Assembly: GCF_029168945.1 (NCBI RefSeq)
Contig: NC_083603.1
Span: forward strand, 37,359,396-37,423,395
Direction of reading: 5' to 3'
Length of the DNA stretch: 64,000 nt
Origin: Cannabis sativa
Taxonomy: Eukaryota > Streptophyta > Magnoliopsida > Rosales > Cannabaceae
In this document: one piece after another, positions 46,434-59,130 of the stretch
Position numbering within the stretch: position 1 is the first letter of the stretch
Layout of the letters: every line of letters starts with the position of its first letter
Translations under genes and position numbers: made by a program
The notes under the pieces: generated by a model
Seen by the model: the letters and a program-made list of their open reading frames with translations, nothing else
Databases searched by the model: none
What the model was told of the DNA's origin: nothing

Positions 46434-47635
46434 AAATACTCAGAACCACCTCGGGCTTTTACCTTCAGAGGTCCGCAAACATCTGAATGCACTAACCCTA
46501 AGGGTTGTTTGGCACGCTCTCCCTTGGCAAAGAAAGAACGTTTGGTCATTTTTCCTTCTAGGGATGACTTGCATACTGGCAATTCACCTAAGATGACATT
46601 TTTCAATGGACCGTCCTTCGTTAGCCTATTGAGTCTATCAAAACCTATATGACCTAAACGTAAATGCCATAGATAAGCTTGATCATCATTATCAATTTGT
46701 TTTCTCTTAAGGCTTCTAGGTTTAGCTACATTGAAAAGTTCAGTGTTTAGTGAGATTTGCGTATCAGGTCTTAGAACATAAAGCCCTTGTTCCATGTTAG
46801 CAACACATATATGAAATCCATCATGAGAAATTGAACAATTTAAACTCGAAAAATTCAATATATAAAATTGTTTTTGTAAACATGAAACACTAATCAAGTT
46901 TCTACTAAAGTTTGGAATATATAAAACATTTTGTAAAAGTAAAAATCTTTTTGTATGAAACTTGATACGGGCTGTTGCTCTAGCTTTAACTGATACTAAC
47001 TCGCCATTTCAAACTTTTAGCTTTAACTCATCTGGGTGAAGATTCTCGCAAGTTTCAAGTAGCTGCAATGAAGAACATACATGGTTAGTAGATCCAGAAT
47101 CAACAATCCAAGTGGATTTGTCATTCCCTAAAACACATGATTCAAAGACAAAAGCATCACCTTCGTTTGAATTGTCTAGAAGCCTGGGACATTGTTCTTC
47201 TTTATGTCCCTTTCCATTACAATTCGCACATAGAACATGATGTCTGATAATTGTATTTGAAGAGGCAGCTTTGTTAGAGCCCTCATGCTTAATCCTCTTC
47301 CTCTGATTAAAGTTTGCAATACCAGGAGGTCCCATTGCAATCAAATTCCGCTCATGGGCCTTCAACTCAGTCTCGAGTTTGTCCATGTCGGAGGAGTGAG
47401 GATTGTTCAACAAGTAATACAGAACAAAGCCATCATACTCCGGAGGAAGACTATTAAGGATGAGTCGTAGCCATTGTTCCTTTGATAAATCAATTCCAAG
47501 TAGATTTGCCTTTTGGAACTTTAGATTCATCAACAATAGGTGCGAGTTAATGCAACTACCAGGATGCATTTTCACACTATTGAGTTCTTTTGCCAAGATA
47601 CTAACTAGGAGTGGATCGGGGTGAGGGTTATTCAT
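46434..47635 (-). pseudogene. Copia gag-protease-integrase of C2
   Basis: The likely start is ATG 47635 (MNNPHPDPLLVSILAKELN). The frame then jumps directly to the late gag region (KMHPGSCINSH, WLRLILNSLPPEYDGF), so roughly 100-150 residues of gag core are missing in frame. A CCHC knuckle, CANCNGKGHKEEQC, and the protease site WIVDSGSTNHVC follow. A TGA at 47009-47011 replaces a sense codon. The frame reopens with the GAG-pre-integrase block (YLWHLRLGHIGFDRL) and the integrase start HSDVCGP (first catalytic Asp). In the zinc motif, CKSS stands where CxxC is expected. C1 is inserted after SEYF. Confidence 0.9.
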
Positions 47636-50239
47636 ATTGGCACTACAACATATCAATAAACAGAAGTAAGGTTTTGGTTCTATAAATTCATACACAAGTT
47701 CAGAAAATAACAAATAATCACATATGTTATAAAAATACTAAATCTAAGATAGTTTATTTTTCAAGGTTTCCAACAAACTGATACAGTGTCCTGTTTAGGC
47801 GAGAGTCAAAGCATCATCCATTGAATAGAGTTGTCAATTCATCTAAAATGATAAACATTCTAGCAACCTTTTATTCGATCAAGATTGGAATTCAGCGTTG
47901 TCCCGTTTAGGCGAGAGTCAAGGCAATTCTATCTTATGAGCTTCCACCATTGTTTCATACTCTTGTAAGTCTTATACAGTCGCCACCATTAGGGTGGTCA
48001 AAACTAATATAAAAAACTTATAAGAATACTTATCTTTCGAGATTAAACGGTGCTAACTTGCTAATGAATGTTCCTCCATTAGGGAGGATTACTCACTAAA
48101 ACAATAGCTATGTAAAACCAACAATGGAGATCGAATTTCTCTTTATAAAAGCTCATTATTTAATATATGTATTTTGTTTAATCATTTATATTCCATATAT
48201 CAATAATGAAATATTACAAATTAAAGTTAAAAAAAACTTTAATTAAATTTCAAAATGGAATAAATTTGAAAAATATCTTATTTAAGTTGTTTAGAGAAAT
48301 CTAAAATATCCAACTTAAATATTCTTCAATCAATGACTTAATTAAATATTAACAATTAAGTGGTGACCACTTAATTTAGAAGATATTTCATTTTAAGTTT
48401 TCCATATTTATAAAATATCAACTTAAAAAATATCCAAAGAATCTTAATAACCAATTCCTAAAATTTCTCCACTTAATTTTATAATAGGAAATTCAAAAGA
48501 TATTCAAATCTAAGTTGATTTGTTAGATATAACAAAATCTCAACTTAAATAGGAATATTTTATGAAATTAAGCTTCAAAAAGAATTTAGATGGTTATAAT
48601 TCTTTATTTAATTAAACACAAGAAAAATACATATAGTTTTCTAGAATATTATTCATCAAACTATGTTTTTCTTAAATTAATTTCAAGGAAGAATGAAATT
48701 AATTATGTTGCTAATCAATTTTATTAGGTCAAACTAATTTAATTAACCTAGCACAGTTATCCAAATCAGGCAAATGGGCCTTCACAATTGGGGTTGTTCA
48801 TGTGAGGGGGGGCTGGGTTCAGTATGTCGTACCCACTTCTAAGGCTCCCAACTCTCACACAAGGCCCAAAAGAGAGGAATTCAACCTTAAAATGAACAAC
48901 TGTTATTAATTGAATAGGCCCATTAACTAAATGAGCCTAAATAAAATCTATCAAGTTATGACATTTTATTTAGCAACAACGACCTATATGTATCTATAAC
49001 AGAAATTAAACATATAGGCTCACACAGACACACAGATTTGGATGGATCCTATCATGTTACTAGGTCATACACAAATGAAAGAAGAATGTAAAAATTACCT
49101 GTTACAAATTATTTACTTGACCTATTGACCATTGAACCATGGGTTAAAATCAGATCATTGGATCTGTGAAGAACTTAACCATGGCAATTTAGATCAAGAA
49201 ATAATAGGTTTTAGAAAACTTACAAACAATCTAAAACACATACTCCAACAACAAGTTAGATTTGGATAGTTGGATGTAGGATTTATTTAATTTTTAAATA
49301 TATTTCGAAAAATAAAAAAAAAAATCGGTTTTAAAAAAAATATTTAAAGTTTAAACCTACAATTTTTGAAAAATTTGGTTTTAAGTAACCTAACTTACCT
49401 TTTAAATTTCATGTTATTTAATAAATTAAATGTTCAATAAAATAGAAAATGGCAAATACATACCCTTTTCTTATTTTACAATTTAATTTAAGTAAAAAAA
49501 GTAACAAAATTTAAAAAGTTAACAAAAATATCTTATTTCCCTTTTTAAAATACCATGATTATAGTAATCTTATTCTAAATAAGGTCAAGTTACCAAAAAA
49601 AATATCTGACCTTAAAAAAAAAAAAAAATAATTAAATTTTAAAGGAAATAAGAAAAGAGGTAAGCAAAAACTTGATTTTTTTCCTATTTTCAAAATCAAA
49701 TTTCACTAATATCTAAAATTAATTTTGAAAAATCAAATTAATTTATTTCTGATAATTAGATTTGAAATTTGAAAAACAAAAATCAATATGCAAAACTACA
49801 CTAAAAATCGGAAGTTAATTCCATGAAATAGCATGAAAAATCGAAGAAAACGAAAAAATTGATGAACAGTACGGATGGTATGCATAGCATACCATTCCGC
49901 GCGCGCATCTAGGGAGCTGGCCGAGCTTTCACGGCGCAGTGAGGCTACATGCAGCCATTCCGCGCGCGTGGGAAGAGTGCTCATCATCCCGATTTTTCCA
50001 ATTTTCAAAAATTCATAACTAATTCAAATTAAATCGAAATCGAGTTCTGTAAAAAAGTAAATTGCTTAGAATTTTCCAAACTATCCAATAAAAATAATTA
50101 CAGAAACAGAAAAGTAACAATTTTTCCCAGAATTAACAAACAACAATCAAACATCAATATGACATACAAAGCAACATGATACCATCCAAATCACAAACAA
50201 ATCGTTTTAAGTCCAAATTTCTTGCAAGCAAATCAATTT
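47636..50239 (-). other. Leader of Copia C2
   Basis: Noncoding. It has the motif-rich domain at 47770-48140, the CACAATTGGGGTTGTTCATG block near 48785, and a GC island at about 49860-49985 with the inverted repeat ATGGTATGC-ATA-GCATACCAT (49875-49895) beside CGCGCGCGC. AT-rich otherwise. The leader is about 1.1 kb shorter than that of C1, mostly through loss of AT-rich sequence. Confidence 0.7.
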
Positions 50240-50259
50240 ACCATGGCTCTGGTGCTAGT
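50240..50259 (-). promoter_or_regulatory. Primer-binding site of C2, diverged
   Basis: On the minus strand the sequence ACTAGCACCAGAGCCATGG follows the LTR end. It differs from the C1 site at several positions in the first half and keeps CAGAGCCATGG. Confidence 0.75.
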
Positions 50260-52125
50260 TGTTGGAATTATTTTACCAGGATCTTAGATCTACTCACAAG
50301 TATGTTGATTTAACAACCTAAATATGAACTTCTAAAACGATAGAAAATTAAACACATAAAAGTAAGAGAAATCTTACATTGTGTGCAGCGGAATATATGT
50401 CTCCTCCCACTCAGATCTCTAACCCTTGATTCTTTTCTTTCGCAGAGTATAATCAAGATCTGAGCCCGAATGTCCTTCTTTGTTGAATCTGAATTCTACA
50501 CAGCCTTCCTCACTATGATTGAGGTATTACTTGATGTGTGTGGGCACTACTCTATCACTTAGAGGATTTCGAAAAACAGAGAAGGTAGAGAGAGAGAGAG
50601 AGTGGCGGCTTCAAGATGATTTTTGAGTGAAAGAAAACAATGTTAAAGTGTGTGTAAAACCTGAAGCCTTTACCTTCTATTTATAGAAGACCACAGAAGG
50701 TTATGGTTTAATTACTTGGCATTAAAAAATGAAAAGTAAATGGGAAAAGGGAAGCAAAGGCGACCGGCCTAGGCAATGTGGAAACAAGCCTTCCACTTTT
50801 CCAACTTTCCTTTTCCATCATTCCTAGTTTCCCATTTTGTCAAAAACTGCCAATTCTCTTATTCAACCATATAAATGTCAATTCTAATTATTTAATAATT
50901 ATAATTAATTATCAAATAATATATTTTCATTTATTTATTAATAATAAATCTAATCAAAGTTTTCCAATTAATAAATATACCCTTCAAATTCTCTATTTAC
51001 TGTTTTGCCCTTAATAAGTGATAAATTCTCAAATAGACATAGTCTAACTTGAGAATTATAATTGATCAATTAAAATCAATTAAATGAGTCTTACAAGTAA
51101 TATTGTCTCAACTAGTGAGGGGACCATGGGTCTATATATCCGAGCTTCCAATAAGCAGATCAAGAATTTACAACTTAAATTCACTGAATTATTAATTCTT
51201 CGTTGAATCCACGCATAGAACTTAGAATTGCACTCTCAGTTATATAGAACGCTCTATATGTTCCACCATATAGACACGTCATTAGTTATCCATTGTTATA
51301 ATCCTAATTTGATCAATGATCCTCTATATGGTTGATTTACACTGTAAAAGGATTTAATTACCGTAACACCCTACAATGTATTTTATCCTTAAAACACTTA
51401 ACCCTGTACAAATGATATTTCAGCTAAGTGAAATGAGTACTCCACCATTTATTTTCGTTTGGTTAAGCTCGAAGGAAATCATCCTTTAATTTCTATTCAC
51501 CAGATAGAAGCTATAGATTCCATATTTATGTTAGCGCTCCCACTTAATTGCACTACCGTGTTCCCAAAATGTACGTATCACCCTGACCCAAAAGTAGACT
51601 TAACTAACAAATCAAAGAACACGAATAATACTCTTGAGATATAACCTAATCATATCAGGATTTAGATCATTTGATCTAGGATCAACTAAGTGATATTGAA
51701 TTGAATAGATATTACGGTAAGTTTAATAAATCTATTTTAAAGTTCAATATCGGTCCATTCCAATGCATACTCCATGCATCCAACCCAAGCTTTACTTTAA
51801 CCAATGTTCTGGAAAGAACATAGCATTTCTCCAAATGCAATTGAACTCTGTTGTAGATTGTCATATCAGTAAAACCCAATGTTATGATAAATCTAGGAAT
51901 CTTTATTCACATAGTCATGTTTACTTTCCACTGTGTTGACACCACAATAAACATGATCAAGTATGTGAAAAGGGTTTGAATGAATTTATAAATCAAAAGG
52001 ACAAACAATTGATAAGGTGAGCCAAAACATACACAATGAATGAAAAATACTTCTGTTACTTTATTGATATTGAATAATTTGGATTACATTGAAATAGAGT
52101 TTTATTTAGGGCATAAAACACAACA
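50260..52125 (-). mobile_element. 5' LTR of Copia C2 (1.87 kb)
   Basis: On the minus strand it reads TGTTGTGTTTTATGCCC to AATAATTCCAACA. It shares the family landmarks, including the TCTATTTATAG box (complement near 50680). Confidence 0.92.
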
Positions 52126-52490
52126 CCCTCTATCTCTTCTTTGGGTCGAGTTTCACCCGCAAAGAAGAAGAAACAAAATTACTATCATCCTAGAGGGTCC
52201 TTCCGGAGGTGACTAATCTCCTGAAGCTCCTACAAATTATTAAGCTCCGGATGCGATTAATATAACACGTTCCGTATGGCCACGTATTTTGAGAAACTGC
52301 CACATGGCTAATTCCTAAAGTGCCACGTATTTTGAGAAAATCCCAAGCAATAAGTACTAAATTTGTCGCTTTTATTCTAGATTATATATATACATATATG
52401 TATTCAAAGTATTAATCATCAAGCATCATTTAATGTTAATGAAATTCTAAGTTAACAATTTTATCACTTACACTTTGACTTCATTAGCAT
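52126..52490. other. Unassigned flank of Copia C2
   Basis: No open frame. A direct repeat, GCCACGTATTTTGAGAAA, occurs at about 52279 and 52322. Presumed pre-insertion host DNA. Confidence 0.5.
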
Positions 52491-53972
52491 TTAACCCCGA
52501 AAATTTAAATTTTGGCCGTAATATCCCCAAAACTCATTTTTTTGTTAGCGATTAGCTGTTTCTATCCAAAATTCTCTGTTAAATGCCATATTTGACTATC
52601 TACGTGTACACTCTTGTACACGTGTCAAATTTACTTTGGTCCATCTAAAATATTTATTTCAAAAAAATAAATAAATAATTATTAAACATAAAAAATAAAG
52701 TAATAAATAATTATTAAAAGAAAAATTATCAGATTGTCACCTTCGCTATCTCCCTCACCTTCTCTCCTCTCGCCCTTTTCACTCTCGCTTGCTTTATGCT
52801 CTAGACACGACGTCAGTCTTCCCATCACCAGCGTACGACATGCACTGCACGAAGAGAACGACCACCCTCTGAAACCTCCACCTGTGCAAGCCTTGCCTGA
52901 CTCGAGTCGACAACGAGGCGAATGGTTCAATCAAAGTCGTGGCTCGCAAAACCTTTAATCCATTTTCCAGCGTGATTCTGGCACCGTTTGGATAGTGGAT
53001 GGTACGGTTGAGCTCGTGAGGTCTAGGAGAACAAAACCCCTGAATGGATCGGGCTTGAAGATCGTCAGAATTGGGTGTTGACGTTCGTCGGCATCCATGG
53101 AGTTTCGAGATGTTGGTGGCTTCAAGACCTCCTCTCGACTAACAGTCTCCAATTTTTATTCTCCATTGCATGGGCTTCCCGATCCCATGGTTCACTACCC
53201 CTTTCATCACTATTGAACTTGGGCAACCACCTTGCCTGTGGTTCAATGGCGATGCTTCATTTTGAGTATCCAGATTTCATTCTAAACTTTGAAATTATTA
53301 TTAGGCAATCCAAATTTGAATATGGAAAATATAATGATGGTGCTTGTAATGAGGGTGGTTCGGTGGCGATAGTGAGGGTGGTTCGGTGGTGATCATGTAG
53401 TGGTTGTGCTGCCACAGGAGAAAGTGAAAGAGAAGAAGTTGAGTGAAAGTAAACTCTTTTTATAATTTAAAATAACATTTTTTAAAGTTAATTTAATTTT
53501 TTAATTTTTAAACAATAATATTATAAAGACTAATGTAATTTTGACACTTGTACATGTACAAGAGTGTACATGTGGATAGCCGAACATTACATTTATTAAG
53601 AAAACTTAGATGAAAAGCTAACTGCATGTTTGACATTATTACTAGAAAACTGTTTTTTGTTTTGAAAAACAAAAAATTATTTTTCGAAAATAATATTTAG
53701 AAAACAAAGTTACAAAAAACAAGAATTTTAAAAACAACAAAATGTTATTTTGTGTTTTAAAAACTAATTCACTTTTGGTTAATATTGTTTTTAAAAAACA
53801 CTAATCAAACGTAACTTGTTTTTTAAAAACTTTAAAAATTATTTTTTGTTCTCATTTCTAAAACAATTTTTTAAAAACAAAAAACAGAAAACAATACCAA
53901 ACATACTCTAAATTGCTAATAAAATACGAGTTTTGAAAATGTTTCCACTAACATTTGAGATTTGGGGGTTAA
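52491..53972. mobile_element. DNA transposon-like element with long terminal inverted repeats and GC-rich cargo
   Basis: The left arm (52491-52635) and right arm (about 53540-53972) are imperfect inverted repeats of each other. Shared blocks are TTAACCCC at the outer ends, CAAAACTC, and an inner hairpin ACGTGTACA-CTCT-TGTACACGT (52602-52623) matched by ACATGTACA-AGAG-TGTACATGT (53552-53573). The right arm is lengthened by a MITE. Between the arms lies a GC-rich segment (52735-53400) with short open frames that looks gene-derived, but I recognise no protein. The structure would fit a Mutator-like element with captured sequence. I could not find a 9-bp target duplication. Confidence 0.5.
53626..53906. 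mobile_element. MITE nested in the right inverted-repeat arm
   Basis: It is about 280 bp with inverted ends: GCATGTTTGACATTATT...GAAAACTGTTTTTTGTTTT against the complement of AAAAACAGAAAACAATACCAAACATAC. It is AT-rich and noncoding, and it splits the alignment between the two arms of the surrounding element. The ends resemble common plant hAT-like MITEs, but the flanking CTAACT and CTAAAT do not give a clean duplication. Confidence 0.6.
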
Positions 53973-54507
53973 TAGATATTTATATTTAAGGTTATACCGA
54001 CTCAAATAATAATAAATTGGCGTTTTGTTTACTCATGTGGTCTAATAGGTTACACATTTTAGTTCCTTGGTCCAAAGAATGAACGACGAACTCCAACTTG
54101 AATGTCATAATCAAACATGTTTATGCATACATTAGTTAAGAGTCTCAAGACAAGATCTGACACAGCAAAAGCTTTTCAAACATTTATGCATTCAATAACT
54201 TCACCGTGGTAGTAGATTTCAATTGAAAAAAGAATTTATATTTTAAAAACAAGCATTTCACATTCAAAACCCTGGCCTGGGAATTCGTTGAGGGCTGCAG
54301 AAGGCACAAATAAAATAGTGAAACAAGAAGATATTGCCAAATTATAGATAAGGCTCATCATACCAAAATAAGGAAAATAGGAAGGGAAAGCATCAAACAA
54401 AAGAATGAATACTTGTTCTTGTATTGCTTGGGTGAAATGAAACCTATACACTATGTTGTGGGACAAAAAGAAAAGCAACAAGGTGATGAAAAAGCTCCCA
54501 CCCAACC
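53973..54507. other. Intergenic and probable 3' untranslated region of the E3 ligase gene
   Basis: No supported open frame. It lies downstream of the stop codon of the minus-strand gene. The antisense-looking frames here are unsupported. Confidence 0.5.
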
Positions 54508-57500
54508 CTAGGATCGAGCCACTGCCTCCGCTTTGCAAACAGGGCAAGTATTTTTATGGGAAAGCCAATGTCTTATGCATTCTGTATGAAAACCGTGTCC
54601 ACAGTCCAGCTTACCCATGTCATCATCTGTTTCAAATTCCTCCTGTACACACACAAGCATGTTACATAGATACACAAACATAAACGAAAAACATATTGAA
54701 CCAATTAAGAGCTCTGGAGAGTTTAGTAAGAAAGCTTACCTGACATATGCTGCACTTCTTATCTGCTTGCACAGGCAAACGTGACCAATCATTTGAAATC
54801 GAGAGCTTGATTTTCCTTAGACAACGACCTATTTCCTCTTCTTTTAGTCCAGTATTCACATAACCAATTCTTTCACCCAGATCAAGGAGTTCCTGTTTTA
54901 ACACCAAACCAAAAGAACATACGAAATTCAAATTAGCATTAGACGAAAATATTATTGAACAACTCATTCGAGAAAAAAAAAAACTCATAATTAACAATAC
55001 CTCATAAGACATGTGATCAACATCAAGTCTCATTTCCCTAAACCGATCGTGTATGTCTACTCTGTTACCCATTAGCAGACCACTGTGGAGCATCATTATC
55101 TGCACCCAGCCAGTATATACATGAATCATGATGTATTTTTGAGCATATAATCATATTAAATTTGTTAGAAAAATAATGTCAAATAAAAGTTTCAACTGAC
55201 AGCAAATTGAATTTTATTATTAACAACCTTTCATCTAACCAGGAAAAATAAAATGCTGACATTCCATGTGGTCATACTGTTATAGTGAAACGAGTTATAA
55301 CTGATAGCGATCATGAAAGGAAGACCAAAATCATGGAATGAAGATCAACAACTATATAAACAACTTCACCAAGGAAGACGTCCTTGCATATTATTTGAAT
55401 CCTAGCATGCATAGTTTTAAATGATAGAGCTTTGTATTCGTTACAACCTATTGAATTAAGCTATCTTGCATGAGAATGAGATGGAAGTTAAACTGCATCA
55501 TGAAATCATACATTTGTCCAACTGAGTGTTTATTTTGAACAGATAATCAGCAAGTTGGGAAACTAAATTCTTCTTCAATGCCACAGAATATGTTTACTTG
55601 ACTAAAACTGAGAAATTTTAAGCTTATGTCCTTCATCAATAAACACTGCCAGTTAATAATAAAAAAAATGAAATAATCTCCACTTTTTTCTGAAGATATA
55701 TCATCATCTCCTTTCAAATGACCCAAACTTGTGTTGTGCTATTAATTCACTAATTTATGTCCTAAGTCTACTTTCTTACCCTCAGAATTAAAAAAAGAGT
55801 GTGTTTTCTTTAAGAAGTGGTATCACAACCTATTTCTCAATCAGGTCATCCGCAAATAAACTGAAAATGGAAAAGATCATTTTTGGAGAGAATTATAATT
55901 CTGTCAAAGATAACCAGCAATTTCTTCAAATCATGAAACTCTAGCATATTGCTAGACAAGTCCCCGTCAGGAATTTAAACCTATAAGGAAACGAGCTATG
56001 GATCTAACCACACAAACGTAACTCTCGTGGATCATAAGATAACATACAAATAATTATACAAGTCCATGTTAATGATGAGATGATGCCACCAATGATTACA
56101 GAGGAGCAATGAATCTTACAACAGGCATCCCTCCGTCAAAATTTTGCAGGATTTCATTAATATTTTCTCCACTACTACTAGCATCCTTAAAAGTTAAAAT
56201 AACAGAGTATAACTAAATTTATCCAGACAAATATGGATGAGAATAAGTCAAAATTTTCAGTTGATTAAACATGAGAGTTATGTGAAATAGCAAAGTGGAT
56301 AAGAAAGGGTTATAAACAAAAACAGAACAACTAGACAAGTAAAGTACCTCAGCAAGACCTTCAGGGGAAGGATGTCGAACATGGCGAAAATATCTTGCTC
56401 CGAAAACCTCTGACCCGGGGCGTTCCAACAAGAAGTCAGGTTCAGAATCAAAAAATGAAGGTTCAGGAGTGACAGTTCGCCTTGCTGTACAAGAACGCTG
56501 CAACAAGATCGATTTTTTTATGAACAAGAAAGAAGTAATAAAATGAATTAACAAAATGAATATCAACTGACATAGAAAAAGGGATGCAAATAGAGCTCAC
56601 ACTTTTGTTTATTAAATAGCAAGAAAGAGTTTACACTTGTACAATGAGCCTGAAAGGTAGACAAAGAGACTAATCCTATTTAGACTAATCTTTAATTGAT
56701 TATGAATTATGACACTTAAACAGACTAATCCTATTTAGACTAATCTTTAATTGATTATGAATATTTATGACACTTAAAACAGACAAATCCTTTGATTACC
56801 AAGAAGGTTTTTTATTTTACTGTTTTTCATGAAAATAATATAATATAAAAAATCCTTTAGGCTGAAGATCACACTAAGCTTATCATAACTACTCCCATCT
56901 CACCTTCCACAAACTTACTCCCTCCTTAAAATAGGAAGAGGATTATTAGATAACCAAAGCCATTAATTCAACCGAGAATTTGTTTTACGATAATAACTAA
57001 TCAAAAGTTTAAATGTGCACGCATTAACCCATTGAAATATATTTTGGGTAACTAAAATATACCCCCACAGAAAACGAACAAACTCCATATTAAACAGCAT
57101 AAAACAAACGCCAAAAGAACCCCAAAAGACCAAACCAATATATAATGAGCCATAAACGACTCGAAACATAGAGCATTTAAAATATATGTATAATTGTATA
57201 TATATTATGTGTATAAAAATGGTTTAAAGGCTATCAAAGTTCACACGGACCCGGAGCCGAAAGAATAATAATAATAATGAAAAGAAATACCCGATCAAGG
57301 TTTGAGAGTAATTGGTAAACAGTATATTCAGATCAGGCACTGATAAACAAACTCAACAACGAGCTAACAAAATTTCAAAACAAAAGCACATGAAGTCTGA
57401 AGCCTTACAAAGGCATGAGACACAAAATATAAACATAAATGTAAGAGAAATCATATATAAGCTTTACCTCTCTATCTCTATGGCCGCTGGTCATCTTATC

Positions 57501-58112
57501 TCCATCAATCTTACCTCTTCCAGAAACATTTCTCCTGGCCACAACACAGTCAACCGAGGCATCGGCCGAGAACCCAATTCCAGGACCACACCAAACATCT
57601 TGAAAATCCACACAACTAGCCGAATTGAATACAGAATTGGACCCATCCACGAGACCCTGGTGAAGGGCACTTCTGTCCTTTCCACTCTCTTTGCTGCCAT
57701 TATTATTGTTGTTACTATTACCATTATTACCATTCCTCTTCTGCTTTTTCTTCTTCACCTTCTTCCCTTGCCAATCCGCCGAGCTACGAATCACTGCAGG
57801 TACAGAGACTTGCTGTGAGGACCCTGCTGTGCATCCTAGTCCTCTGAAGTTCGAAGAAGTGAAGTTATTTTTCTTCTTGTTGTGAAGGTTCAAGGGTATG
57901 GTTTCATTTGGGTTATTGGTGTTGTTGTTATTGGTCGAGAAAGTAGAGAGAAGGAGAGAAGAAATAGTGGATTTGCAGCGAGTGGATTGAATAATGGATG
58001 GGATTTCATGTGGGTGTGGATCTGTTTCTGAAATAAGTTGGCCAAATTGTCTTCTGGGTCTTCTCAATTTGACGTGCTCTGCCATTGTTGAAGTGTCTGT
58101 AAGAACAGGCAT
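54508..58112 (-). CDS. RING-H2 E3 ubiquitin-protein ligase, six exons, 415 residues
   Basis: Coding exons on the minus strand are 58112-57468, 56497-56348, 56185-56120, 55099-55001, 54892-54740 and 54642-54508. All introns are GT-AG and phase 0. The protein would pass ubiquitin from an E2 enzyme to a substrate. A C-terminal C3H2C3 RING-H2 finger has ligands C367, C370, C385, H387, H390, C393, C404 and C407; the finger is split by the last intron. Before it lies the MRLDVDHMSYEELLDLGERI segment typical of the plant MBR1/HIP1/RHG1A-like RING group. The N-terminal third is basic (RRPRR at 17-21, KKVKKKKQKR at 117-126) and Asn-rich, suggesting nuclear location. An alternative start, ATG 58085 (MAEHVKLRR), is equally plausible. 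No defect is seen, so this is probably a working host gene. Confidence 0.88.
56667..56780. repeat. Tandem duplication in intron 1 of the E3 ligase gene
   Basis: There are two adjacent copies of about 55-59 bp starting AGACTAATCCTATTTAG (56667 and 56722). The second has a 4-base insertion. It is intronic. Confidence 0.9.
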
Positions 58113-58659
58113 GGTAGTCTTTGGTTCTCCCTCTTCTCTAAAAATGGAGAGAGAGAGAGGTTAAAAGTTTGGGAACAAGTTTGTGACTTTTTAGATATGA
58201 ATAATAATGGAATAAATATGTGATTAAGTTAAGAGAGAGAGCGAGAGAGATAAAAAAAATAATTACATACAATATTAATTTTTATAAAATTTTCAGATTT
58301 TTAATTTAATTTTTTTTTTATATATATATATTTTTGCGTTATTTTATAAAAATATAAAAAACATAACAACAAAAAAATATAAAAAATAATATACAAATAA
58401 TAAAATATTAACAATATGAAAATACAAATATAATTTTTTTTTTAAAAAAAATCTTTTATATAAATAAAATTTGAAAAATTATAAAAATATTAAAAATGCC
58501 ATACCAACAGTATTTTTATTATTTTTTTTATTTTTTATGAAACTATCAAAAAAAAAAAAAAACTAGTGAATTTAGCATTTGAGTTTGAGGGAGAGAGTGA
58601 GCCTAGAATATCGAACAAGTTTGGATTTTAGTTTTTGGATTTAAGCTGAATATAAAAAT
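58113..58659 (-). promoter_or_regulatory. 5' upstream region of the E3 ligase gene
   Basis: A GA-rich stretch (about 58146-58160 and 58223-58250 on the plus strand; CT-rich on the transcribed sense strand) fits a plant 5' untranslated leader. Further up the sequence is very AT-rich with poly(A/T) runs. No TATA box can be chosen with confidence. Confidence 0.4.
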
Positions 58660-59130
58660 TGGATTTTTTAAATCTGTTTTGGTTAAAGAAACCATCTGGG
58701 TGCGGTGATTTGGAATCAAACCTCTCAGTTAAACTTTTCGGATGTGTTATGCAGCGAAGTAACTCCTTGTCGTCTGGCTCTTTCGATTGCTAGGGACATC
58801 AGCTCTGAGTTTGTTATTGTAGAGAGCGACTCGATGATAGTTATCAATCCTCTTAATGGAAATGAGTCTTACTGGACAATTAAAAACTATGTCTCATTTT
58901 GTAATAGTTATTTTCCCTTATTTAGTAGTTGTATTTTCTTTAATATTAGTAGAACTTGTAATTTTGTAATCCATAATGTAATAAAGTAAGTGTTTTCTTA
59001 ACATAGGTTTGGTTTTTTATTTTGTTTTCTACCATTTCTATTAACATTTTATGTAATGAGGGGGAGATTTAATTGTTTACTATTTATCTCAATCATGCTT
59101 TTTTCAAAAAAAAATAAAATAAAATAAAAA
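58660..59130 (+). mobile_element. LINE 3' fragment with RNase H-like end and A-rich tail
   Basis: From about 58699 a frame reads GAVIWNQTSQ, then ALSIARDISSEFVIVESDS and ISRTCNFVIHNVIK to a stop at 58987-58989. This is the pattern of the plant RNase H domain (RVT_3 type) found at the end of LINE polyproteins. An untranslated tail ends in an AAAATAAAATAAAATAAAAA stretch (59105-59130). The 5' end is truncated, as is usual for LINEs. TTGGATTTTTTAAAT on the left and TGGATAGTTTTTAATAA on the right may be a decayed target duplication. Confidence 0.75.

Larger units (their letters stand above)
46434..52125 (-). mobile_element. Copia element C2, 5' half (LTR, leader, gag, protease, start of integrase)
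   Basis: This minus-strand element has a 5' LTR (52125-50260), primer site, leader, and a gag-pol frame interrupted in integrase by C1. It is the only copy here, apart from the right edge, that retains pol. Its LTR is flanked on the right by CCCTC. Confidence 0.88.

Noticed and set aside
52682..53392. Frames of 65-105 codons in the GC-rich cargo segment
   Set aside because: No recognisable domain, and frames on both strands. Kept only as a possible captured gene fragment in the element entry.
57312..57885. Plus-strand frames opposite exon 1 of the E3 ligase gene
   Set aside because: They are mirror frames of the Asn/Lys-rich coding exon on the minus strand.
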